From assembly GCA_052326605.1 (NCBI GenBank), contig JBKQMB010000045.1, positions 26,325 through 90,324 on the forward strand: DNA of 64,000 bases. The letters are read 5' to 3'. Shown piece by piece: positions 16,623 through 24,076 of this stretch (position 1 is the stretch's first letter; the number at the start of each line of letters is the position of its first letter). The notes beneath the pieces were generated by a model. That model did not search any database. It saw nothing but the letters and a program-made list of their open reading frames with translations, and was not told the DNA's origin. The translations under genes and the position numbers were made by a program. Source of the DNA: Bog-756 sp052326605. Lineage in GTDB: Bacteria > Actinomycetota > Acidimicrobiia > Acidimicrobiales > RAAP-2.

Positions 16623-18416
16623 TCATTCCTTGGCAAGGTGCGACGCAAAGGCAGGTCCAGCTGCACCGGTCGTGCTGGGTGTGCCGCTCCAGTCGGAAAG
16701 CAATTGCATGTTCGTTGCCGAGCACCCGGTGGTTCCAGAGGTTGGCATTTCCCATGACCAAGCTAGGTACGACACATCGTGCTGATCAGCCCAGCTCATG
16801 TATTGATCAATGTAGTTGGCCGAGCAGTCACGCTCACCCATTTCGCCCGTCACGACCGGCACGACGGTGGCCACGGGCAGGATGCTGGTGTTCCAGCAGT
16901 TCGTCGTAGCGCAGGTGGTCCAGCTGTATGTGTGAAAGTCGGCGATGACCTGATTCTCCGGATCGCTCGGTTTGAAGTGCAGCCACATGCATATACCGCC
17001 ATTCCCTCGGAGATCAGTCGTGCCACACGGATCGCCAGCCCAGTTCAACCCGCCGATCATGACGGGCTGAGTTGCACCAGCTGCGCGGACCGTATTCAAC
17101 AATTGCTGCATGCCGACCGCTTGATAGGTCACGGGAAGTGAGCACCGCGAGCAGGCGAACGAAGTCGCGCATCCGTTGAGCCAGCAAGACCAATCTGCAG
17201 TCGTTGGATTGGTGCGACCGACGAAAGGCTCGTTGAAGAGGTCAAAGATCACTGATGGTGTGGATTTGAACATGCTCGCAACTTGGCTCCAAAAGGCAAG
17301 CGAATGGTCGGCATCGGCCATCGGCCATTGCTGGGTGGCCCGGTAGGAGCCCGGAGCCGACCAGTGAAGGTCGAGAATCGCGACCAATCCTGCTGCATTC
17401 AAGTCCGCAACCCACGACTTCATCGCACTCTGATAGGCAGCACCTGAGAAGCGTGCTGGCGCCCCGTTTATCCCTAGCCAGCAGTCCTCGTTAAGCGGGA
17501 TGCGCACGGCCGTGGCGTGCCATGAGGCGATATCTTTGGCTTCGCTTGCGGTGAGCGGACCCCACGAGAATCCATCGTTCCTGATGCACGCGTCTTCGGT
17601 TCCCGACACGTCAACTCCCAGCAATCGCAACTGACTTCCTGAGGCACCTTCCAAGACGTTGCCGGCAACGTGGAGGACAGACTTCCCAACTGGTGAAACG
17701 GATGGGAGAAGGGTGCTCGGTGGTACAGAATTCGATGGAGAAGTAGTTGATCCGAACGATGTCCACGTATTGTTCGTGGAAACGATCCAATAGCCACCTC
17801 CAACAGCGGCGATGCTCGCGGCATCGAAACCAGCGACACCTCCATTTGATCCGGAGAAGACCGCGTCACCGAAGGCGAAGATGCCGCCATCGGAAGCGAC
17901 CATCCAGTACCCCTTGCCATCGGCTGTGGCTGCCATGCCGACGATCGGTCTATTGAGGTGCAACGCTCCCGTCGAGCCATAGAAGCGGGCGTCACCGAAG
18001 GCGAAGATACCGCCGTCGGATGCTGTCAACCAATAACCCTGACCATCGGCTGACGCTGCGATGCCGACCACCGCCTTTGAAAGGATGTGTCCTGCCATGG
18101 ACCCGAAAAATGGCGCAGATCCGAATTCGAAGACATCGCCGGCTCCGTTGGTGGACCATCCACCTCCGCCGGGGCGAGTAACGGCGGCTTCGATGGTCTT
18201 TGAGGTCGAGGTTGTACTAGTCCCCTTAGGTTGCTCCACACCGAGATGTGAAACGAGCGCCAATGCAACCACCATCACCATCAGCGCGGGAGCGAAGCTT
18301 CCGGCCCTACGCCAGGCCTGAACGACAGATCGGAGAGAGCGAGGCCCCAGCCGCGTGATGGCAGGGATGGAGGTACGCAGGGTGCTGTGGTTTGTCACGG
18401 AGAGTCGCCTAACCAT
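16623..18416 (-). CDS. secreted GH5-type glycoside hydrolase with N-terminal repeat modules
   Basis: 597 residues. A basic start and hydrophobic 'ALMVMVVALALVSHLG' (about residues 45-60) form a signal anchor. Next come three or four copies of a roughly 40-residue module ('GYWLTASDGGIFAFGDARFYGS'), also found at 27.3-28.1 kb, then a Ser/Thr-rich linker. The C-terminal (beta/alpha)8 domain has the family-5 acid/base in 'VIFDLFNEPF' and the probable nucleophile in 'VVPVVTGEMGE'. It should cut or remodel a beta-linked polysaccharide outside the cell, plausibly the one built by the neighbouring genes. The frame is open upstream of 18416, but the signal region argues for this ATG. Confidence 0.85.
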   Translation of the reverse strand: MVRRLSVTNHSTLRTSIPAITRLGPRSLRSVVQAWRRAGSFAPALMVMVVALALVSHLGVEQPKGTSTTSTSKTIEAAVTRPGGGGWSTNGAGDVFEFGSAPFFGSMAGHILSKAVVGIAASADGQGYWLTASDGGIFAFGDARFYGSTGALHLNRPIVGMAATADGKGYWMVASDGGIFAFGDAVFSGSNGGVAGFDAASIAAVGGGYWIVSTNNTWTSFGSTTSPSNSVPPSTLLPSVSPVGKSVLHVAGNVLEGASGSQLRLLGVDVSGTEDACIRNDGFSWGPLTASEAKDIASWHATAVRIPLNEDCWLGINGAPARFSGAAYQSAMKSWVADLNAAGLVAILDLHWSAPGSYRATQQWPMADADHSLAFWSQVASMFKSTPSVIFDLFNEPFVGRTNPTTADWSCWLNGCATSFACSRCSLPVTYQAVGMQQLLNTVRAAGATQPVMIGGLNWAGDPCGTTDLRGNGGICMWLHFKPSDPENQVIADFHTYSWTTCATTNCWNTSILPVATVVPVVTGEMGERDCSANYIDQYMSWADQHDVSYLAWSWEMPTSGTTGCSATNMQLLSDWSGTPSTTGAAGPAFASHLAKE

Positions 18417-18538
18417 CACTCTCAGTGTCGCAGGTCCATCACTCGCAGTAAAGTAGCTGTCACGCTCAGTGAGCTGTGGACCTGACAGGCCTTGGCGAAG
18501 CTCCTTGGCCTGATTCGGAATGGAAGGGGACTCGATCG
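18417..18538. promoter_or_regulatory. divergent promoter region between glycosidase and lasso regulator
   Basis: About 120 bases separate the two start codons. TAAAGT at 18449..18454 could serve as a plus-strand -10, and its complement lies close to a minus-strand TACTTT. No operator palindrome was found. A GTG at 18476 is a possible earlier start of the plus-strand regulator. Confidence 0.35.
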
Positions 18539-19174
18539 GTGGCTTCCGAACTAGACGGCAAACGGACCGTTTTGGTCCAGGATCGATCACGCCTCTATCG
18601 AGACGGATTGCTGCTGCTGCTGGACGCCATCCCGGCGATCCGTGTCGTGGATGCAGTGAGCAGGGAGGATGCACTCGTGGCCACCTATTCCGAACGGAGA
18701 GTCGGGGCCGTAGTGCTCGAGTCGGCTGGAGTTCCGTGGGATGTGCCCGGCCTGGTGGCACGACTGCGAAATTTCAACAGTGCGGTTCGGATTGTCGCGA
18801 CGTATCCCAGCGAGCACGGCACTATGCAACAGATCGGAGGCGTCACCTACGTGAGGAGGGGTGCTCCCAGCCTGGTGTTTGCGAGTGCCTTGAAGGGGGA
18901 GGGAGTCGCTCCGCGGGCCCCGATTCGCAAGGACGAGATCCCCCGAGGGACTGAGAGCCTGACCCGTCGGGAGTTCCAGGTGCTGGCACTCATCAGTGGT
19001 GGGCTGACGACGGCCCAGATCGCCTCCCGAATCGGCATCAGTGCCAAGACGGTGGAAAGCAAGCGGCAGGCCTTGTTCACCAAGCTTGGCGTGCAGAACC
19101 AGTCGGCCGCAGTTGCTGTGGCGATCCGGACCGGACTGCTCGGAGCCGGGACATCGGCAGCCGGGCGGGACTGA
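18539..19174 (+). CDS. LuxR-family regulator with degenerate receiver domain (first)
   Basis: 211 residues from a GTG preceded by GAAGGGG; a GTG at 18476 would add 21. The first 115 residues resemble a response-regulator receiver ('TVLVQDRSRLYRDGLLLLLD'), but the strand that should carry the phosphorylated Asp reads 'VVLESAG', with Glu/Ser instead. The C-terminal HTH is clear: 'SLTRREFQVLALISGGLTT' to 'ISAKTVESKRQALFTKLGV'. It likely controls the lasso operon downstream without classical phosphorylation. It is followed after five bases by a related regulator gene. Confidence 0.82.
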   Translation: MASELDGKRTVLVQDRSRLYRDGLLLLLDAIPAIRVVDAVSREDALVATYSERRVGAVVLESAGVPWDVPGLVARLRNFNSAVRIVATYPSEHGTMQQIGGVTYVRRGAPSLVFASALKGEGVAPRAPIRKDEIPRGTESLTRREFQVLALISGGLTTAQIASRIGISAKTVESKRQALFTKLGVQNQSAAVAVAIRTGLLGAGTSAAGRD

Positions 19175-19179
19175 GCGAC

Positions 19180-19920
19180 ATGGAGTCCGTCGAGCGCAAC
19201 CGGCGCATCGTCGCCTACCGGCGGCCGTCGATCAGGGTCAGCCGCTTCACGTCCGGGCTGCCCAAGGTGGTCGTTCTGCACGACCTGGCTGTCATTCCCG
19301 AAATCCTCAAGTTGCTGCTGGTCGATCGCGCCGAGGTCGTGGCCGAGACCCGATCCGGTAGGGCCGCGGTGGCACTGAGCGAGCTGCTGGTTCCAGACGT
19401 GGTCGTGGCTGGCGAGGAGCTCATCGATGGCGTGGTCGACTTCTACATTCCTGCTCTCCTCCACACGGGTGCCCGAGTGCTGCTGATTCCGGGACCGCTC
19501 GACACGGCCCGCCTGCTCGAACTCGTAGATTTGGGGATCACTGGAATCGTGGACACCGATCAGAAACCGCAGGACCTGGCGGACGCAGCAAAGGTTCTGG
19601 CTTCCGGTGGGGCGATGCTGCCACCGGACGTCACCGCTGCTATCGCCAGTGAATGGCGCCGGGCCCGTCGCAGGGGTCCGAATGGCCTGGCTGCCTCAGA
19701 CCTGACCTCCCGTGAGCTCGAGGTGCTCGGTGCCATGTCCGATGGGCTCAGCACCAAGGCAGCCGCCCATCATCTGGGGATTGCGGTCAAGACCGTCGAG
19801 AACCACAAGACCCGGATCTTCGACAAGCTGGGCGTCCACTCCCAGGCCCAGGCGGTCGCTATCGCCATCGGCACCAACACTGTCCCCTCCGCTCCTGAGC
19901 CCGTCCGGGCCACAGGGTGA
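19180..19920 (+). CDS. LuxR-family regulator with degenerate receiver domain (second)
   Basis: 246 residues. The receiver-like part ('KVVVLHDLAVIPEILKLLL') again lacks the phosphoacceptor: 'PDVVVAGEEL' replaces the usual PDVVLLD. The HTH 'DLTSRELEVLGAMSDGLSTK' to 'IAVKTVENHKTRIFDKLGV' is standard. The stop overlaps the GTG of the ABC ATPase gene (GTGA), placing it in the same operon as the exporter. Together with the preceding gene it forms a pair of paralogues, possibly acting as a heterodimer or antagonists; that is inference. Confidence 0.84.
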   Translation: MESVERNRRIVAYRRPSIRVSRFTSGLPKVVVLHDLAVIPEILKLLLVDRAEVVAETRSGRAAVALSELLVPDVVVAGEELIDGVVDFYIPALLHTGARVLLIPGPLDTARLLELVDLGITGIVDTDQKPQDLADAAKVLASGGAMLPPDVTAAIASEWRRARRRGPNGLAASDLTSRELEVLGAMSDGLSTKAAAHHLGIAVKTVENHKTRIFDKLGVHSQAQAVAIAIGTNTVPSAPEPVRATG

Positions 19921-20657
19921 GACGCTCGTGGCGGAGCCGCCCGGCACAGGCACCGGTCTCGGACGAGGCCAACGGGATCGAGGTCCGGGGCCTGTCCAAG
20001 GCACTCCGGGGGCGGACCATCCTGACCGACGTCGACCTCACGGTGCCCCGGGGCTCGGTCGCCGTCATGGAGGGGGCAAACGGGGCCGGCAAGACCACCT
20101 TCGTGCGGATGCTGGCCACAGTGGTGTCCCCGGACAGCGGCGTGGCGCGGGTCAACGGCTACGACGTGCTCGACCAGAGTCTCGACGTCCGCCGGTCGAT
20201 CGGTGTCAGCTTCGCCAACGAGCGGAGCCTCTACTGGCGCATCAACGGGTTCGAGAACCTCGAACTGTTCGGCAGGATCGCCGGGCTTTCCAAACGGACC
20301 ATCGCCGAGCGATCGGCGTCCCTCCTCGAGGACCTCCACCTCGCCGAAGTGTCCCGGGGCCAGGTGGCCCGGATGTCCACCGGCCAGCGGCAGCGCCTGA
20401 TGGTGGCGCGGGCGCTGCTGACCAACCCCGCGGTGATCCTGCTGGACGAGCCGTTCCGCGGCCTGGACGACGAGGGGCTCCAGGCCATGACCGGCCTGGT
20501 CGCCCGCCTGGCCTCGGGTGGTCTGACCGCGCTGATCGTGGCACCACTGATCGAAGCGGTGCTGCCCATTGCCGATGCCACGTACCGAATCGAGGCCGGT
20601 TTCATCCGGACCACCCGCCTCGAACACCGCCCCGACCCCTTGGTGGAGCAACCATGA
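19917..20657 (+). CDS. ABC transporter ATP-binding protein (lasso exporter, D component)
   Basis: 246 residues. Walker A is 'EGANGAGKTTFVRML' around residue 53 (Ala where Pro is usual), the signature is 'MSTGQRQRLMVARALL' and Walker B 'AVILLDEPFRGLDDEG'. It powers export with the permease encoded next (ATGA overlap at 20654..20657). In lasso loci such pumps export the mature peptide and give self-immunity. The H-loop region is altered: 'LIVAPLIEAVL' stands where a switch His would be expected. Confidence 0.9.
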   Translation: MRRSWRSRPAQAPVSDEANGIEVRGLSKALRGRTILTDVDLTVPRGSVAVMEGANGAGKTTFVRMLATVVSPDSGVARVNGYDVLDQSLDVRRSIGVSFANERSLYWRINGFENLELFGRIAGLSKRTIAERSASLLEDLHLAEVSRGQVARMSTGQRQRLMVARALLTNPAVILLDEPFRGLDDEGLQAMTGLVARLASGGLTALIVAPLIEAVLPIADATYRIEAGFIRTTRLEHRPDPLVEQP

Positions 20658-21454
20658 GCCTCGTCCGCATCGTCGCTGCCATGGCGAACAAGGACTTCCG
20701 GACCGCCATCTCGTACCGCATGGGCTTCGTCACCAGCGTCATCGCTGCCTTCTGGGGCATGTTTGCCTTCCGGTTCGTCTCCAAGCTGGTCAACTCCGGC
20801 CAGTTCTCCGGTGACTCGGCCAGCTACTTCCGGTACGCCGTGGTCGGCCTGCTCTTCGCCTCGATCCTGGAGCCGACGGCGGTAGGCACCTCGGTGTCGG
20901 CCCGCAACGAGCAGGTGCAGGGGACGCTCGAGTACATGGCCAGCCAGCCGGTGAGACGCATCTACCTGGGCCTCAGCTGGTCGGCCTACGGGCTCGTCCA
21001 GTCCATGGCCGTCGCCGTGGTGGTCCTCCTCCTCACCATCCCCATCGGGTTCGGCGTTTCCCGCGTCAACGCCCCGGTCATCGTCGCCGTCATCATCCTG
21101 ACCATCGTCATCTTCGCCGCCGTGGGCAACTTCGGGGCGGCCGTGGTTGTCGTGATCCAACAGGGGGTTCCCCTCGTCGCCGGAGCGCTCAGCATCATCG
21201 GCGTGATCAGCGGGACCCTGTTCCCCATCACCGAGTTCCCCCCCTGGCTGCAGGTCGTGGCTCATCTTTCGCCCCTGACCTACGCCCTGGAGGCGCTCCG
21301 TTCCGCCCTCCTGTCCAACCAGCCTTCCACGTCGTACGTCACCGACCTGCTGGTCCTGCTCGGCTTTGCCGTGGTGCTCCTGCCCCTGTCCGCCTGGACG
21401 CTCGAACAGGCGTTCCGGGTCGCCCAGCGGCGTGGCACACTGAGCACATTCTGA
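20654..21454 (+). CDS. ABC-2 type transporter permease (lasso exporter)
   Basis: 266 residues with six predicted membrane helices, including 'LIFGVIS'-like hydrophobic runs; clear ones are 'AVAVVVLLLTIPIGFGV', 'PVIVAVIILTIVIFAAV' and 'LLVLLGFAVVLLPLSAWTLE'. 'GTLFPITEFPPWLQVVAHLS' is the characteristic ABC-2 loop before the last helices. It forms the membrane channel for the preceding ATPase, whose stop overlaps this ATG. The pair is of the NodJ/DrrB type, unlike the fused MsbA-type transporter of many proteobacterial lasso loci. Confidence 0.9.
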   Translation: MSLVRIVAAMANKDFRTAISYRMGFVTSVIAAFWGMFAFRFVSKLVNSGQFSGDSASYFRYAVVGLLFASILEPTAVGTSVSARNEQVQGTLEYMASQPVRRIYLGLSWSAYGLVQSMAVAVVVLLLTIPIGFGVSRVNAPVIVAVIILTIVIFAAVGNFGAAVVVVIQQGVPLVAGALSIIGVISGTLFPITEFPPWLQVVAHLSPLTYALEALRSALLSNQPSTSYVTDLLVLLGFAVVLLPLSAWTLEQAFRVAQRRGTLSTF

Positions 21455-21492
21455 GCTTCAGTACCAATGGGGAAGTGCCGAAAGTAAGACTA

Positions 21493-21777
21493 ATGAACGT
21501 TTCCCAGGATGAAAAGCTCCAGCTCAAGGTCGATGACGTCGTCTGGCGCGAGGTCGGTGACGAGTTGGTCGTGCTCGAGCTCTCCACCTCGACCTACCTC
21601 ACCCTCAACGGTACGGCCAAGCACCTGTGGGAGAGACTGGCCGACGCCACCACCATCGACGGGCTCATCGAGATGCTGGTCGAGCGCTACCAGATCTCCG
21701 CCGATCAGGCCCGGATCGACACCGAATCGTTCCTGTCGGCGCTGGCCGACCGGGAGCTGATCGTCCACGACGCCTGA
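21493..21777 (+). CDS. PqqD-family RiPP recognition element (lasso B1-type)
   Basis: 94 residues from ATG 21493; a GTG at 21475 would add six. 'DDVVWREVGDELVVLELSTS' and 'YLTLNGTAKHLWERLADATT' are the beta-hairpin and helix of PqqD/B1 proteins (PF05402), a winged-helix fold that holds the leader peptide for the processing enzymes. It lies directly before the cyclase gene. A second PqqD-like domain occurs inside the B2 protein at 23276, so the locus has two recognition elements, which is unusual. Confidence 0.88.
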   Translation: MNVSQDEKLQLKVDDVVWREVGDELVVLELSTSTYLTLNGTAKHLWERLADATTIDGLIEMLVERYQISADQARIDTESFLSALADRELIVHDA

Positions 21778-21793
21778 CCTCTCGGTCGCCAGG

Positions 21794-23002
21794 GTGCGAG
21801 GACACGGATTCGAGGGGGTCTGGTACCCGCCGGCCAACCCTGACGAGCTCACCGAGCTCGAGGTGGCCGCCGGCCTGGTCGTCGGCCAGGGCGGCGGTCC
21901 CCCCTTCGCCCCCGACCGTTCGGTCCACCCCAGTGCCGCACTGCGTGAGTTAGCGGCCACCCTGCTGGCCACCCCGCCCTGCGTGGTCGCCTTCTCCGGT
22001 GGTCGCGACTCGTCCGCCCTGCTCGCAGTGCTCGTCGATGTGGCCCGCACCGAGGGGCTCGACGAGCCGATCGCGGTGACCGCCCGGTGGGACGACGACG
22101 AGGCCAGCGACGAGAGCGCCTGGCAGGAGGAGGTCGTCCGCACCATCGGAGTCGACCGATGGGAGATCCTCCGGCCCGGAACGGACCTCGACCTGCTGGG
22201 CGACGAGGCCGTTGGCGTCCTCGACCGCCTCGGACTGGTCTGGCCGGCGCCGGCCTATGCCCTTCTCCCGATGATACGGCTGGCTGGCGGCGGGGTGTTC
22301 CTCTCGGGTGAGGGCGGTGACGAGGCCTTCGGCCTGTGGCCCTACGGGCGCCTCTGGGCCGACATCCGCAGTCGTCGGATGCCGCGCCGGTCCGACCTGC
22401 GGTCCCTGGCCCTCGGGTGCACACCCCGCCCTGTCCGCCGCCGACGCTGGCAACGCAACCTGCCGCCCTATCAGGCCTGGCTGCAGCCGGCTGCCCTGGC
22501 CCGAGTGGCCGAGCGCATGGCCGACGACCAAGCCGACGATCCCCTCCGGTGGGATCACTACCAGGTGATCAGCCGTAGGCGCCGCGCCGTCGACCTGACC
22601 CAGCAGACGCTCGAGCGGCTCTGCGCCCTCGACGGCTCACGCTTCGTGGCCCCCTTCGTCGACGAGCGGTTCCTGGCCGCGTTGGCCGCCTGGGGCGGTC
22701 CCCTGGGCCGGGGCGACCGGACGGCAGTCATGACCGCCCTCTTCTCCGACGTGCTCCCGGGCCCGGTGATGGCGCGCACCAGCAAGGCCTCGTTCGGCGG
22801 GGTGTTCTGGGGCCCGGCCAGCCGCCGCTTCGCCACCGAGTGGGACGGGACGGGCCTCAGCCCCGAGCTGGTCGACCCGGAGGCCCTCCGGCGGGCGTGG
22901 ACGGCCCCCGTCCCGGTCTACGGGTCCGCGCTCCCTCTCCAAGCAGCCTGGCTCTACGGCCGCAGAGAGCACCGGCAGCCGTCCCGAACCCCCACCCCCT
23001 AG
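21794..23002 (+). CDS. asparagine-synthase-like lasso macrolactam cyclase (C protein), short form
   Basis: 402 residues. The PP-loop for ATP is 'VVAFSGGRDSSALLAVLVD' (SGGRDSS at 68-74), and 'FLSGEGGDEAFGLWPYGR' near residue 175 is the second adenylate-binding motif. The enzyme adenylates the ring Asp/Glu and joins it to the core N-terminus. Asparagine synthases and many lasso cyclases have about 500-600 residues with an N-terminal glutaminase-type domain; here only about 60 residues precede the PP-loop and no N-terminal Cys is present, so that domain is missing. The GTG start is 13 bases after the PqqD stop. Confidence 0.88.
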   Translation: MRGHGFEGVWYPPANPDELTELEVAAGLVVGQGGGPPFAPDRSVHPSAALRELAATLLATPPCVVAFSGGRDSSALLAVLVDVARTEGLDEPIAVTARWDDDEASDESAWQEEVVRTIGVDRWEILRPGTDLDLLGDEAVGVLDRLGLVWPAPAYALLPMIRLAGGGVFLSGEGGDEAFGLWPYGRLWADIRSRRMPRRSDLRSLALGCTPRPVRRRRWQRNLPPYQAWLQPAALARVAERMADDQADDPLRWDHYQVISRRRRAVDLTQQTLERLCALDGSRFVAPFVDERFLAALAAWGGPLGRGDRTAVMTALFSDVLPGPVMARTSKASFGGVFWGPASRRFATEWDGTGLSPELVDPEALRRAWTAPVPVYGSALPLQAAWLYGRREHRQPSRTPTP

Positions 23003-23016
23003 GGGGATCATCCCCC
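22995..23016 (+). terminator. hairpin between cyclase and precursor genes
   Basis: CCCCCTAGGGGG (22995..23006) is a perfect palindrome, and GGGGGA (23002..23007) can alternatively pair with TCCCCC (23011..23016) across a three-base loop. It covers the cyclase stop codon and is followed by a pyrimidine-rich run. It could act as a weak terminator or a processing/stability element setting precursor levels apart from the enzymes. Confidence 0.45.
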
Positions 23017-23085
23017 CTGTTTCCCCTGTTCAACACAGGTTTCGACCGTTACCATGGCTTCATACCAACAACGAGAGGGGCACAC

Positions 23086-23244
23086 ATGGCAGAGGAAAGC
23101 TACGAGGCACCGCAGATCACGGTCCTCGGCGACATCACCGACATGACCCAAGCTAAGCCGGGGATCTACTTCGACTTCGGGAATAGTGCGGAAGGAAGCA
23201 AGACTGCGCCAGCCCCGGGCAGCCCGGGCACCGGCACAAGCTGA
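23086..23244 (+). CDS. lasso peptide precursor
   Basis: 52 residues, ATG preceded by GAGAGGGG. The leader shows the full lasso motif YxxPxIxxxGxxxxxT from Tyr6 to Thr21 ('YEAPQITVLGDITDMT'). Thr at the penultimate leader position puts cleavage after Gln22. The core then starts with Ala23 and has Asp at core position 8, giving an eight-residue ring AKPGIYFD. The remaining 22 residues ('FGNSAEGS' to a Pro/Gly/Thr-rich end) form an unusually long tail ending in Ser. The C-terminal Ser is the residue phosphorylated by HPr-like kinases in paeninodin-type loci. Neighbours on both sides are the cyclase and protease genes. Confidence 0.9.
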   Translation: MAEESYEAPQITVLGDITDMTQAKPGIYFDFGNSAEGSKTAPAPGSPGTGTS

Positions 23245-23275
23245 GCCAAGAGTCCTGAGGAATCTCTCCGACAGG

Positions 23276-24076
23276 ATGCGTTTGCGACCAGGCTCCCAGA
23301 AGGGGGCCTGGTCTGCGCGTGACGTCGTCTCGTCCGTGGATGCGTCCGGCGAGACGATCCTGCTGCACCTGCCGTCGGGCACCTACCTGAGCCTCGACCG
23401 CTCGGCCGCCCGCATCGTCGACCTCCTGAACGACGACCCCGACCCGCGGCACGCCGCCGACGCACTGTTACGGCAGTTCGGTGTTCCCTTCGAACAGGCC
23501 CTGGGCGACGTGGGGGCTGTCGTGGCCGCCGTGCAGGGCATGTCGGCCCCCCGCACCAGTCGGGGCCGGCGCCCGACGGTCGCAGGGGTGCGGGTGGTCA
23601 CCCAGTCGTGGTGGCGCATGTCGGCCCGCTATCGCTGGACCACCGCCCAGGTCACCCTGGCGGTGGTGGCGATCGAGTTGGGCCTGAGGGTGGTCAGTGT
23701 GGCCCGGCTGGCCCGCTGGATGCAGGTCCCCCTCGCCACCGAGCAAGCTCCGCCGCCCTTGGCCGGCCCCGATGATCTGGCCGGGCTGTCCGACGCCGAG
23801 CAGCGGGCCCACTGGGCGGTCCGGTGGGTCCTGGCCCGCTGGCTCTACGACGGGACCTGCCTGCGCAGGGCCCTCGCCCTCGGGTTCTTCCTCCGGCGCC
23901 ATCATCCGGTGCTGCGCCTGGGCATGATCGACGAGGTCGGCGCCGCGGCCCACGCCTGGATCGAGTTCGGGGGGCGCGCCTTCGACGCCCAGCCGGTGAC
24001 CGGAACCTTCGCCGCCGGAGCGGTGGGCGCCGGTCCGGACGACCGGTCGGGGTCCGACACCGGGGGGCTCCTGTGA
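23276..24076 (+). CDS. lasso leader peptidase: PqqD (B1) domain fused to B2 transglutaminase-like protease
   Basis: 266 residues from ATG 23276, 31 bases after the precursor stop; the frame is open further upstream through the precursor. Residues 25-90 are a PqqD-like recognition domain ('LHLPSGTYLSLDRSAARIVD'). Residues 110-240 are the B2 domain (PF13471) with a Cys protease triad: C195 in 'YDGTCLRRALAL', H226 in 'AAAHAWIEFGGR', and probably D237. It removes the leader so that the core N-terminus is free for cyclisation. B1 and B2 are usually separate genes in actinobacteria; here they are fused although a stand-alone B1 also exists. GTGA overlap with the next gene. Confidence 0.9.
   Translation: MRLRPGSQKGAWSARDVVSSVDASGETILLHLPSGTYLSLDRSAARIVDLLNDDPDPRHAADALLRQFGVPFEQALGDVGAVVAAVQGMSAPRTSRGRRPTVAGVRVVTQSWWRMSARYRWTTAQVTLAVVAIELGLRVVSVARLARWMQVPLATEQAPPPLAGPDDLAGLSDAEQRAHWAVRWVLARWLYDGTCLRRALALGFFLRRHHPVLRLGMIDEVGAAAHAWIEFGGRAFDAQPVTGTFAAGAVGAGPDDRSGSDTGGLL

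Noticed and set aside
19712..20653. Long plus-strand frame upstream of the permease start
   Set aside because: It overlaps the second regulator and the ATPase genes out of frame; only the part from 20654 has membrane-protein features.
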